From the NCBI GenBank assembly GCA_964036275.1, contig OZ038433.1, positions 20,878,485-20,942,484 on the forward strand: 64,000 nt of DNA, given 5' to 3'. The notes beneath the pieces are model-generated. The model did not search any database, was not told the origin of the DNA, and saw only the letters and a list, made by a program, of their open reading frames with translations. Of this stretch, positions 35,958 through 47,963 are shown in pieces (position 1 is the first letter of the stretch; each line of letters begins with the position of its first letter). This stretch comes from Litoditis marina (Eukaryota; Nematoda; Chromadorea; Rhabditida; Rhabditidae). The position numbers and the translations under genes are program-made.

Positions 35958-38900
35958 ATGCGATTACTCTACTTTGTTCCCCAAAAATCTGCCCTATTCA
36001 CATGCCTATTCAACATCGAATTCATTCTTATTTTGATGAATGTTTTCATGTTCTCTTGTTCGATTATTGTGATCAAGAAACAAAACTTTCATCGAAACCT
36101 GAAGATTGTGATTCTGAACACCGTTGTACAATACCTTATCGCCACACTGAGTCGGGTCATTCTTTTAATGTACTTCACCAATATTCTCGAACTACAAGGT
36201 TTGATTTTTTTATTATCGAGTGGCAAGAGAGTTATTGAAATTACATTAAGTAAACGTTCACAAAGCTCTCATAGTGAATAGAAAATGTTATACTTCGTGA
36301 CAAGCACACTTATTCTTCAATGAAAACCCCTGCCTCACAACAAAATCTCACAGGAAATGCGAGAGATGACCTGTTTATTGTGGTCCACAGCCTTTTCCGG
36401 ACACATTTTTTCATTCTAGTACTTCTCACGTGAGTTTAAAGTCAAGTGACGCCAAGAAGATTGTTTTGAATTGAAAGAAATTGAGTTTAATCGAAAATAC
36501 TGCCTGCATGAACTATTCATTGATTTTTTTGGCTTCATCTACTTTAGTATGTACGTTTTAATAAAACTATACTGGGAAAACTATTAAATAGCCCTGACTT
36601 TGACGTCAGATATAAAATCTAACGAATTCCTTTGATCCAAGATTTTCAGTCCACTTAATCTATTCGCGGAACGATATTCAGCCACGCACTATTTACGTGA
36701 CTACGAAAAGAGGGAACGACTCCATATAGGAGTCGTCATTGTCATACTTTCCACCATGATCGCCTTCATGTTTGCGTTTGTGTTCGTGTATGGTGAGTAA
36801 CTTTACGTTTATGAATCAGCTTCGATATTTGGTCACGTTTAGCTGAAATAAAGTGTTGATGATTACTGTTCTATTTAGAAATTGTCTACTGGAAGGTTGT
36901 GGTCCTGCTGTGTTTGTTTCTAGCCACTCTGTCTGGAATTGTGAGTTACGTTTGCTTACGCACAAAATGGCGATGGCATCAACACTTTCTCGAAATTCGA
37001 CGAGCCCTTCAGATGAAATATGAATCATATTCGCTGTCTATATTCGATATTTGCTCAAAGATTCACTCACTGGCAGCTTTGCTATGTAGCGGGAGTGCTT
37101 TGAAAACCTTCATAGGGTGTGACTTTCGCCGTAATCAAACTTACGAGCAAAATATCGTAGTCAGGCGTTTACCCCTGCGCTACGATCGTAGTCAGGCGTT
37201 TACCCCTGCGCTAGTCTGGAATATTTATTGGCATGCTGCCAAGTCTCAGTAGGAATGACAGCTCAAAACGATTAGCGCCAATTTTCTGCAATTGGCCAGC
37301 TACAAAAACGAGAGAGCAAGCAGGGCAATGACGCGCAGACAGGCTAAAACAGTCTGCGTCTCTCTGACCCGCACACTCTCTCGTTCGGCCGATAAAAATG
37401 TTGCTGGCCAATTGGCTGGGAATTGTCTGAGGGAATTATAACTATGAATTGTGGTTAGTCAAAACAATTGCGTAGGTGGTTGATGGATATGATTGATATC
37501 GTTCTAACTCATGGAAAGTAACGTGACAGATTAACTGCATCAATTAAATGTCTGGGACGACATCAAGCAAGTTTAACCGTTGGATCCTAGCCCTATATGT
37601 TAGTTCAGGCGTTTCGGTGTTTGTACCGTCACAATGTTCATCGTCTAAATGAGATCAACAGTCACGACTCAGCAGATTATACCCTCAGCATCCGTTTCCA
37701 ATTGAATGAGAACATTCGCTCCACAAAGGTTAGAGTTCATTCATATTAGTCATACATGATATTTTTCATTACTAAGAAATATATTACGCATTTAAAACGC
37801 TCTGAAAGTTCTGGTTTCTTCGTACAGTAGCAATGCAAAACGTTCAGACCGTTCGAACTACGTAGTTGATGTCGGAAGTAATTGCGGAAAATTCGCGCTG
37901 AAGTGTTTCTGTTTCTCAATAGAAAACGATAAAGTGCTTCTTATATGTCCCGCTAATAAAGCGTCATTCCAATGCAATTTATTTTTCCTATTAAATTAGC
38001 TGTTTGTTTCTGATCGAGAATGAAAAGTGTATATTCTCTGTGAGCGAAATATGAACGTTCCTCAAATATCTGTTACAGCTGATCAAAACAGCTCTGTTGC
38101 TTCTGGGACTTGTGAACATTTGGACATCACTGTTATATATTGGCGCCAACTCGGAGACAATACGTAGCAAGTCCGACGAAGTCTGGTGGCAACTTATGGA
38201 CATTTTGTTCAATCTCGTCATAAACCTGTGAGTAAGGGAATTGCTTGAGGAAAGATGTTATATAACTGCACCTGCCCTCCTTCTATTCTCGTATTTTACA
38301 CGAGTCCATTTCAAATTGCAATCTAAACATACGGATGTACGAAGATCAAACGACTCGTAATGGTGACATTCATTCATAAAAACATAAATTCGGTAATTAT
38401 CTGCAGATTAATTAATTTCCTAACTGTAATTTTAAAGCGCTCGAGCTGCTTGACGTGAACTGCTTGCTTGCAAGACAGCTTGACTTCTTCATGGCAAGAC
38501 AAAACGTTAAAAGTTTCTAGGGATGGTTTCCTTGTCATCTTCGGAGTGATTTTCACGCAACAGGAATGGATGAGGACGATCAAAAATACAAAATCAGTGG
38601 GTGAGTGTCATTTACGAATTATTACTATTTTCTGTGTATACATGCTACGCGCGACAAAACTTCAATTTGAATTCATGTTTTCAATTTATTTTTCACTATA
38701 CCTATAAGAGTTTATGGTAATTATCAAAGTGAATTATTGAAACAAGAAGTTGAAATCTCGGGAACAACTGTCTGGAATTTGAGCACTAGCACGGCCTTCT
38801 TTGGAATCACAATTCGGTTCCCATTTCTAGGATCAAATTGTATGTTGAGAATACCGTTCCGGCTACATTTTAACAAATTTTAAATTTCAAGATTGAAAAC

Positions 38901-39139
38901 GACTTGTTCATAAGCTAATTGTGTATGATTGAGGCTGGTTGTTCACGTGGTATCGTCTACGGCCGGACGCGGCTGCTGTCGATGAACCCACAGTCCACTT
39001 CAATTCGCTCCGTTCCCAATGGGATGCGCTGTCTGTGGACCGTATTCTGCATCCAAAGTCGAAGAGTCTCCAGAACACTGTTTTGTACTACTACGGAAAA
39101 CACCGGGCCGCCGTAGACAGCCAAAAGTCCCATCAATGA
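35958..39139 (+). CDS. Sre-family chemoreceptor with extended C-terminus (gene 5)
   Basis: Serpentine receptor class e GPCR. Exons: 35958-36198, 36354-36429, 36650-36792, 36879-36940, 37609-37728, 38079-38227, 38521-38600, 38934-39139; 358 residues. Exon 1 encodes TM1-TM2 (MRLLYFVPQKSAL start), exon 2 TM3, exon 3 ERYSATHYLRDYEKRER and TM4, exon 5 ends TLSIRFQLNENIRSTK, exons 6-7 hold TM6-TM7. The last exon has WLFTWYRLRPDA and HFNSLRSQWD. It then continues about 36 residues past the usual stop, with basic and Tyr-rich stretches (TVLYYYGKHRAAVD), so the original stop may have been lost. Exon 5 is three codons shorter than in relatives. Intron 4 carries two repeats. Confidence 0.88.
37144..37211. 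repeat. 33-bp tandem duplication in intron 4 of gene 5
   Basis: ATCGTAGTCAGGCGTTTACC and the following CCTGCGCTA occur twice in direct tandem. Confidence 0.85.
37259..37432. repeat. Dispersed repeat family, copy 1
   Basis: A segment of about 174 bp (GATTAGCGCCAATTTTCTGC, CAGACAGGCTAAAACAGTC, TGGCCAATTGGCTGGGAA) nearly identical to 56462-56636 and diverged at 40976-41117. All three copies are in + orientation; two sit in intron 4 of Sre genes. Confidence 0.8.
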
Positions 39140-39432
39140 ATGTAGTTTTTCTGAACGATTCTGGTCTTTCGAACAGTAAACGACATTTTCCGTAGTCATA
39201 GCGACGTGTAGCAGGTGTTTGTTCGTGTTGTTGGTTTGCAATAATACGTTCTTAGAAATTGAGTTTTGCACAAGAAGTAGACGTACAAAACCGAATTAAG
39301 AAATCCAATTTGCAAGATAAAAACTATCCATAACTGAGAATTCAATATTGAATTGGAAAAACTATCCATATCTCTTATTGGCTGAAAAAAATATATGTGT
39401 TTTCTGAAGCACATGTAATTTATACTTGGTGA
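39140..39432. other. Intergenic, nothing recognised
   Basis: About 290 bp between the stop of gene 5 and the retrotransposon fragment. No exon or repeat identified. Confidence 0.35.
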
Positions 39433-40020
39433 TAAGAGTCAGCATGGGCCGCATTCAACGAGTACCGTCATATACTGAAGACTCCATCGTTTCCCATGAG
39501 ATATAAGGCGAAGATTTTCCATGCCATAATCCTTCCAAGACTACTACATGGCAGTGAATCCTGGGCATTGTCAAAGAAGAATATCGAACGTCTTCGAGTC
39601 GTGCAAAGAAAAATGGAGCGTGGCATGCTGAACGAACAAATACAAGATCGCCTCCCAAGTGCCGTTTATCGCGGAATCACTCGGTTGACGGACGTGGCTA
39701 CTGTAGGTGCCGAACATAAATTAAACTTTGCTCACAGAATTGCCCACATGTCCCGATCCCGATGGTCGTTGGTCGTGTCAATCGAAAGCGGTCTCGTGGC
39801 AGTCCCGTTGTCCGATGGAGAGATGAGTTGGTCGAAGCAGTCCGCAGTCACAATACCGCAGCCAGAAGAGGTCGTGTCCGCCCTGCCCCTATCCGTGGCG
39901 AAGAGATATTAAGCGCATGCAGAGACATTACAATCTGGAGAGCAGTCAAGGAGCACCACTTTGCAACAATGTAATGTGATCAAAATAAATCTTGAAATCT
40001 TGAATCTTGGAATCTTGATA
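39433..40020 (+). mobile_element. Broken 3' end of an RTE-like non-LTR retrotransposon
   Basis: A frame from about 39437 to 39912 reads AWAAFNEYRHILKT, ILPRLLHGSESWAL and RLRVVQRKMERGML, matching the region after the reverse transcriptase core of RTE-type elements (AWAAF, LPxLLYGSExW, R.ML). Homology then moves to a second frame (about 39762-39974, VNRKRSRGSPVVRWRDELVE), so a frameshift breaks the protein near 39760-39780. Endonuclease and RT catalytic domains are missing: a 5'-truncated copy, as is usual on insertion. The end has short tail repeats of CTTGAATCTTGGAATCTTG, as RTE elements carry. Not functional. Confidence 0.8.
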
Positions 40021-40349
40021 AGAGTTGCGGGCGCTCAGTTTATCGCGATTCTGGGTGGCTTCGACTCTTTTCTGAACCATTTTAAAGTTGGCACGCATAT
40101 TGTTTGCATCACTAAATTTCGTTAAAAAAACACAAACTAGTTTGACATACCAGTATCTCAAACCTACAACTACAATGATTCACCTCACTATAACGGAATC
40201 TTGAAATTAAGTGTGAACTAGATAATATATCTGAAAACAGATAGAATATTCGCCATTTCAAAAGATGAGAACTGCCTACAGTTCTATTTGCCGATAAGAC
40301 TCGAACTTAACAACATTTTCCACTCTGAAAAAGCCTTTCAATTGGTTAA

Positions 40350-40844
40350 AGGGACCGTTTCTCTATAATTTGGATCGATTGAAAAACATGAGTCTCAAGA
40401 AACTGCTTTGATAGTGTACTGATGGTCCCTTACTATCACACAAAAAAAGAAAAATGGAAATCAGTCGAGAACCATGCCTTTTTGAGCCAATCTTAAGGGT
40501 TACTGTATCGCAAAACTTTTGGTCAAAAGATGAATTCGGTTTCGACACACACAACTTCGATCTTAATTGAACCAAAAATTGGCATAGATAACTGAAACAC
40601 TTTTAAATATGTCAGTTGTTACGTAATTGAATTTATGATACGTTTCACGGACGATTTGGAACAATTTGTGGCGTCTCCATGAAAATAGGTACGTGCTATG
40701 GCTTCCGCGTTGTGGCCGAACTCAAATTTGCTCAAAAACGACCCAAGTGGCGGAATTTTCACTAATTCTGACTGTTTTGTCTATTTTTCGTCCCCATGTG
40801 TCCACTGATAACTCAAATCATCAAATTAAACAGGTACGGTCCCT
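40350..40844. mobile_element. TTAA-flanked MITE
   Basis: A 495 bp unit with inverted ends (AGGGACCGTTTCTCTATAAT at the left; AGGGACCGTACCTGTTTAAT as the inverse of the right end). TTAA lies immediately outside both ends (40346-40349 and 40845-40848), as expected for piggyBac-like or PALTTAA-type target duplications. No coding content. Confidence 0.75.
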
Positions 40845-40975
40845 TTAATCATTGACCCGCACGCTTCCGATTTCGTAGCTGACCAAACGCATAAAATGAA
40901 GGATCTGAGTCTAAAACAGCCTCTCTGTAATGCGAATTATTGTTATGTTATTGTGACTGGCCAATCGGCTGGGAA

Positions 40976-41117
40976 TCTTCTCATCCTCAGAACAATTGGC
41001 GCCAATTTTCCGCAATAAGCGAACTGAATGAGGCCGCAGATCTGCGTTTCTATGACCTGCACACTCACTCATCGAGAACGCTAATAAAATTACTGACCGA
41101 TTGGCTGGGAATCGTTT
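40976..41117. repeat. Dispersed repeat family, diverged copy 2
   Basis: Shares with 37259-37432 the ordered words ATTGGCGCCAATTTTC, TCTGCGTTTCT[AC]TGAC, GCACACTC, and CGATTGGCTGGGAATCG, with substitutions and small deletions. Confidence 0.6.
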
Positions 41118-42621
41118 GAATCATCTCAATTGAGATTTTGGAAGCGTTCAATTTTCGATGCAGTTTTTCATCGCAAAAACTATAAATGTTCGTGAGCGAC
41201 AGCTCGCTCTTGTTAATTTCCTTTGAAAAATAACATTTATTCGAAAAATGGCAGGGTCGAAGGAAATACTGAGAATGATGTGATTTTATACACATCCAAT
41301 TTCCGTACTAGCGCAAGACTCCTGGTTTCATTGGTACTTACTTTCACCATTTTCTTGAAACTGTCAGATAGTAATTTGCGCGCACGTCACTCATATCAGG
41401 TAACGTTAAATGGGTTAACCCTAATGAACTACGTATTGTAGATGACACAAATACAGAACTCAATCTTGATCAATGCAAATTGAGAATGATGTTTGGCATA
41501 ACAACCCGTCTTTCTGGTTAGCACAAACCAAACGTCCTTTTTCGTTGACTTTCACCTGCTGGAAAATTGGCCAACCTTTTTATTTAAGTTCGTCACATGT
41601 TTGTTTGTTGCGCTCATATCACACCATCTAGGCTCAGTTTAGGTTCAACATTTTTTAGCGGATTTTTGGTTCGTTTCATGGAAAAGTTGTCTCGTCCCGG
41701 TTATTCGGCATTGTTCTGACAACTCAACCACAACTAATAAGTCGAACAATGTTATTTGTCATTTTTAACACGAATGTCAGTTCGTGTGTAAAACTTGTTA
41801 TTGGCTTCTCTAATGAGGAGAATTCCTTTCATTAATATCCAGTTTCACAAACAAACGACGAAGTTAGTTCCACTCCAGAAAATTTCAATGAAAGAAAACA
41901 TGGGTTGCTAATGTAATGAGAAAAGTGTTATATCATTCACTCACTTGGTTCGTGGTTCATTGTTATTCACCAAGGTAATGGGTACCTCATCATGGCCGTA
42001 ATAAATAATTATGAAAGTCGTAAACGAGCTTATCTTGAACAATTTGAAGCTTTACTGTACGTTGTCAATTCAACTTCATTATTTCATTGTTTTTTCAGTT
42101 TTTCGTAACGTTTAACGATCATAATTATGAAACCGACGCTTTATGTTCGTTTAAATTGTTATTTGAGTTAACCAGTTTTGAAACCATGCTTTCGTCCTTT
42201 TACACACACACCTTTATTCCAGAAATCGGAAAAAAAAACAGTGAAACGCTTGAGGTTTTTCACCACCCTAGTTGAATGTGGAACAAGATGAATCATTTTT
42301 TACTAGAAAATGTAGGCTGAGAACGGGAATTAAACTAAAAAAAATAATGGGCTAATAATGGAAGAGCTTTTATTCCCTTGAAAAGTCAGTTTAGTACTTT
42401 TGTGTTTCACGTTGTATTGCTAACATTATGTAGAGATGAACAAAGTGTTGGTGTTGGTATTATTACGAGCAACTTATCCTTCTTCACTCTCAACATTTGT
42501 CATTTTTAACATTGGTGAGCCATCTTCTGTGTGGGATACGACAATACCAATTAAATAGAACGAAAATACGTCGGATTACTACTTATTAGGATTTCAGACG
42601 CCCATAGAAGTAAGATAGAGG
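41118..42621. other. Intergenic, no gene recognised
   Basis: AT-rich DNA before gene 6. Short + frames at 41223-41441 and 42087-42275 carry no recognisable domain and lack the splice pattern of the neighbours. Confidence 0.35.
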
Positions 42622-45600
42622 ATGCGGACCTACTATTTCGATCCGGTTTCTCCTCATCTTATTTCAGTCATCAATATGTTTGAGACCAACTTTCTCACAA
42701 TCAATCTTATTGTATTCATGTTCGCAATACATGTTATTCTACGCACAACTCTCCACTACAACCTGAAAATAATCCTCTCTCTGATATTTTCCCTCTACTA
42801 TGTCTTCGCTTTCAGTAGAATCATTTTGATTCTTTGTATAAACAAGGAGTTGTCTGTATCAGGTGAGAGTTATATTTGGTATAGGGTTGTTAGAATTGGA
42901 ATTGGAATTGGAATTGGAATTGATAGAATTGAGATAATCATCCAAAAGAATTGCAATTGCAATTCTTTTGGTCTGTCGAAAAGAGTTGAAATTGCAATTC
43001 CAATTCTTTTGTATGTCGAAAACAGTTGGAATTGCAATTGCAATTCTTTTGTATGTCAAAAAATTTCTGGAATTGCAATTTCAATTCTTTTGTATATCAA
43101 AACAACTGGAATTGGAATTGGAATTGACTTGAATTTCTCCCAGAATTTATTCAGAATTTATTCACAATTCCATGCTGCTTTTCCTTGTTCATTACTAAAT
43201 TACCATTGTTCCTTATGTCTCTTGTTCAATGGAACCAAAGTGAACATTGTTTATCTTTGTTTTTCGAAAAATAAAACTGACATGAAGTTGCAAACACAGT
43301 CAATTCTAATCAATTCCAATCAATTCCGATGGAATTGGAATTGAAAATCTGAGATTTCGAGGAATTGATAAGAATTGGAATTGGAATTGAGCAGTTTTTG
43401 AAAATCTAAGAGAATTGGAATTCGAATTGAGTGGTTTTGAGAATTGCAAAAGAATTGGAATTGGAATTGAGTGGTTTTCGAGAATGGAAAAAGAATTGGG
43501 ATTGGAATTGAGTGGTTTTTGTGAAACGAAAAAGAATTATAATTGGAATTGACTTGATTTTTGGAATTGATTAACAACCCTAATTTGGTAGGTTACTCAA
43601 TCTGGCATTTCAAACACTTGTACTTGACTTATCGCTCCACTTAAAAACTACTATGTATGATATTTTGCTATTCACAATTTGCATTCAATCTTGTTTTGTC
43701 TGGTTGTTATATTCAGCAACCTACGTAATTGATGCTTCTCTGTGTTGTGACAAGTTGTCGAATGTTGACGAGGTGCAATTCACACCCGGAAGTACTATAG
43801 TTTGTCTCACCGAACAATAGTCATCCATTATAGTACATATATCTGAGCGGAACAACGAGATTGCAATCATACAACGTCTCGACTTGCATCAAAAATTAGG
43901 CTCAGACAGGAACCGAACCCGCCAGCCATTTAGTACATGTCCGTCGGGGCACGTGTTGGACCATTCAAAAAAGAACCATCAAAATACAAATTATAAATCA
44001 ATGGAACAACAACACAGTCTTCATACAACAGAGTGCTCAACCACATCTGATTAGCACGCGTGCCGCGACGCAAGTGACCCCGCGTGCTCGCTCACTCACA
44101 TCCCTTTCGTAGATGGGCATTGTTTGTTGTAACAAACTATAATCAGATGGCATAGAAAAACTGTATATGATTGATTGAAAGAATAGCTTTCGCATTCGAG
44201 CACCGGAACTGTCAAGTGAACTAGAATTTATCGTGTTTGTTGACAACTATACGTCGCAGAGTCTTTAACCGGCAAACCGGGGCCTAACATCAAGTCATCA
44301 AGTGTTCTGTGTTCCTTCGACTACGTGTGAGAGATGTCCGATTGAGTTCACGAGAAAGGTGTTTAGAGTTTAGATTCATTAGGACAAATATGATAGTTGG
44401 TGACGTGGTTAAGACTTTGCTGAGTTAAAACAGTTTACGCTTTTAATAAAATTCCAGGCGACCCAACAACCGATTGGCACGTGGCTACCTGCACCTATTT
44501 GCGCATATACTATATATTTGTCGTGATTTACTGGTGAGTTTGAGCAAAAATAGTCTAAAATGAAGCGAGAGAAATCTTCAAATAACCAAGATTATAATTT
44601 CAAAGTCATTGCAAATGTGTGCCGTTTAAAGGGTTTTGAAATACCTTCATGGTCGAAAGTTGTTTTCTGTGTTTTGGTGTGAAACGACTGCATGAAAGCA
44701 GATTTTCACATTTCAGTATCCCATGTGTTTACATTGAGAGAAGACTCGCAACGTACTACATATCAGACTACGAAAAAAATGAACGGCGACATATTGGTTG
44801 GGTTCTGGCTGCTATTTTGTTCTTGTGGCCCAATATCCCGGCAGTTTTCTATTTCATGGGTGAATATGTTTAACATAATATATTTTAAAAGCAAAAACAC
44901 TGTTATTATTCACGTTCGAAAACCACAATATGGGAGCGCACCAACACAAAATGAAGAGTAACACACTCACTTTCAGAATTCACTAGTTGGCCGGTTACAA
45001 CTGCTGTTTCGTTGACTATCACATCAGTCAGTGTATATGTGAGTTAGTTTTGCAAAAAAGGTATTAGACGTTTGGAAATCATACTGAGATAATGTTTCTT
45101 CGGTGTGTTTGTGATAAGTTGTGCATTGTGAGATAGGTACAAACAACTCTTTGTCTGGGTCAACATAAACACAAATTATGTAAATCGTAAATAGCCGTGT
45201 TTATCATAATTCAAACCATCAACATAGTGCAAATCGTTATTTGAAAACATCTTGGAGGATGATTTTTGATTTTGATTTTTTGTTCTCTGTAAGTACTCTC
45301 TAAATAATGCAGAAAACAACATGTATAACGACGAGTGGAATATTTCCAATATAAATCAGAATATCTCCTATATACACAACTCACACGTCTTTTTACAGAT
45401 GTGTCTCAAACTGAACCGAAAAAACGAAAACTGGCTGGCTAAAGTTCAAAGCGACCATAACTCTTCTACACTTCAGTACACTCTCAGTCTGAGATTTCAA
45501 CTGAACGAGAACATTCGCTGCATGAAGGTAAACCGGAAGTAGGGGCCACAGTTTCCGAGTTTCAGAAGAGATGAAAACTGTATACAGAGTTGAGCATGTG

Positions 45601-47963
45601 TAGTTGAACATGTCTATTATTATTTACTCATTATGCCTGAGAAAACGAAATAGTACAAACACAGTATATGTTCTATGTTTATGATCTGGCAAACTTGCCT
45701 TGGGGCGAATCGGTGAGTGTTGTATCAAAAGAAAAACACGACTGAAGATTGTCCAAAATATGTTAGATGTGTTAGAGTTCACCACTTAACACTTTAGTAA
45801 AGTTCACCTGATCTTGTGGTACAAACAATAAGTAGAAAAACACAAAGTTTGAGCTACTATTTATTTCAGCTATTGCGAATGGGTCAGATTCTGACATCAG
45901 CCGTGGTTCTCATATGCGGAATCCCATTCGTTTTGTCAAATCTTCCTATAATTCGTCAGAGAGACGATGGACATACCTGGCAGCTGCTGCACTCCGTATT
46001 CAACCTGTGCATTCCACTGTCAGTTTTTCTCTTGTGTTGATCTGAGGCCGTATGCATGAAAGATCCCGGGCCGGGTTGGGATGTGATCCCGGGCTCGATT
46101 TGTCCCGGGATGGCCATCCCGGTATGCACTGAGCATCCCGCCCGGGCTCATATCCCGGGCGGGATGCAAATTTCATCCCGAGCTCAAGAGGTCGGGTTCG
46201 AGCCAAATAACATGGTTTTTCTTGTAATTGACCTATTTTTTCGAACGTTATATATGTCAAATGCTTATTTATGAGATTAGTGAGCCAAGTAGTTTCCGTA
46301 AACATAAAATTTGGTTTATATGGACGAGGTTTGAAAAATAGTATTATTTATCAAAAATGTCTCTTTATCACTTCAAAAGTCTACTCTATTAACTCTAATA
46401 CGGTTTTGTACCTTCAATTAGTCAAATTTCGTAAAACATTCGATTAGTTGTAAAGCACAAAAACATCGGATATCAATGTTGTTTTTAATAAAATAGTAGA
46501 GTAATACTATACGCATCACTTAATGTGTTTTTTATAATCAAAAGGAACATCATTTGCTACTTTGTTGAACACCTAGAAGCTAACAAAAGTGCATTGTTTA
46601 CATGAAAATCGCCCATCCCGACCTCATCCCGCCGGGATCTAACCCAACCCGGCCGGGATGCCTTTGCATACCAGTTATCCCAACCCGAGACGGGCTCGGG
46701 TTACATCCCGGCGGGCTCACATCCCGGCTAGGGATGTTCATGCATACCGCCTCTGATTTTGAAGGAGGGCAGAAGAGAATGTTTGAAAAGGCGGCTATTT
46801 GAGACACAATGAAATTTGAACTGCCGCATCCAATTCGCATACGGTACACGAATTCTGTCTGAATTAATACTCCGGGGTTCTGACTTGAAATTCATAGGCA
46901 ATGTAAGCATATTAACTAGATGAACAAATGAAGTTTTTGGTAGCTTCAATGAAGTTTGGGCAAATATTGTATATCTAAGTGAACTGGATTTTAAACAGAC
47001 CTCACATCACACGTTTTGTGTAGGCTGAACCATTACCTAGTGATTTTGATTTCAGAGGAGCTCTTGTCATTCCATTTGGGTGTCTATTCACCAGCACCAC
47101 TTATATGGCCATGGTGAAACACACACGATTGATAGGTACGTTTCACGAATTTTTTTCACTTCCCCAGAACATCAACATCAATAAGTTATGGTAATGACTC
47201 AAAACTCAGAACAGTTCAGGTTATGCGTAACATGTGTGAAGTACGGTATTGAATAGAACGCATAATGTTGGTTACATAGTATATGAGAAGAGGAAATTAA
47301 AAAAAAAACAATAGGGAATTTGTCCGTTTTTCTCCGATATCCCAGCATTTTCATTTCAACCTATGTCTCCTGAAACAGTCGCGTTCGCTGTGTTATCACA
47401 TCTTGCCGAAAACCAGTTTCCAAAAATAGAGCTCAAAGCGAGAAGCAAGGGTTGGAAACGAAGTTCCTATATTAACTATAATACACACTCTGAAACAAGA
47501 ATAAATGTTTCAAAGGTGCTGACATTCCAATTTAGCAAACTGTATAACTTCCCCATAACAGAATGTAAGCTAAAATGGAATATTAGCTGGTCAGTAGGAG
47601 GTGAGGAGTGTGACCAAATCTTTGTTGTAGTTCGATCTCGATGAACATCACAACTATTTTTTGAAAGAAAATCAGCAAACACTAGATGCATTCAATTTAT
47701 TTTTTCATTTCATCACATTATACACATAATGTGAAAAGAGAAAGGGTAAGAAAATATAGATAATAATGTGTTTGTAACCAAGCTATTTTGACAATGCATT
47801 GATCAATTCGTACAATTTTCACATTGAAAATTTGGATGGGGAAAATTTTTTTACAGGTTGGATGTTTGCCTGGTACAAGCTGACTTCCCCAGTGCACCCT
47901 GGAGAGTTCAATGCCGCCCAAACGTATTTCAGAAGTCTAGAAGAACAATGGAACACTATTTAA
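42622..47963 (+). CDS. Sre-family seven-transmembrane chemoreceptor (gene 6)
   Basis: Serpentine receptor class e GPCR. Exons: 42622-42862, 44458-44533, 44717-44859, 44977-45038, 45399-45527, 45870-46018, 47056-47135, 47857-47963; 328 residues. Exon 1 has the FDPVSPHLI start, TM1 and TM2. Exon 2 has DWHVATCTYLRIYYIFVV (TM3). Exon 3 has ERRLATYYISDYEKNERR and TM4. Exon 5 ends TLSLRFQLNENIRCMK. Exon 7 (GALVIPFGCLFTSTTYM) is TM7. The tail holds WMFAWYKLTSPVHPGEF and YFRSLEEQWN. Same subtype as the 49000 and 53531 genes. Three introns are inflated, two by identifiable repeats: intron 1 (1.6 kb, GGAATT element) and intron 6 (1.0 kb, GC-rich foldback). Coding exons are undisturbed. Confidence 0.92.
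42884..43580. mobile_element. TA-flanked element with GGAATT-repeat interior
   Basis: The left end GGGTTGTTAGAATTGG follows TA (42882-42883). The right end GGAATTGATTAACAACCC precedes TA (43581-43582). The interior is mostly degenerate GGAATT/GCAATT hexamer repeats, interrupted about every 60 bp by words such as CTTTTGTATGTC or GAGTGGTTTT, and includes a non-repetitive piece (about 43135-43300). It lies in intron 1 of gene 6. Long ORFs here on both strands are repeat artefacts. Confidence 0.75.
46041..46756. mobile_element. GC-rich foldback element in intron 6 of gene 6
   Basis: The ends TCTGAGGCCGTATGCATGAA and the inverse of TGCATACCGCCTCTGA match with few mismatches. Both subterminal regions (46060-46170 and 46610-46735) are dense in ATCCCGGG/CATCCCG and CGGGATG palindromes, around an AT-rich middle. 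Probably a non-autonomous DNA transposon able to fold on itself in the pre-mRNA. Confidence 0.75.

Noticed and set aside
42859..43577. Long ORFs rich in Asn, Ser, Gly and Ile on both strands
   Set aside because: They are translations of GGAATT hexamer repeats inside a TA-flanked element.
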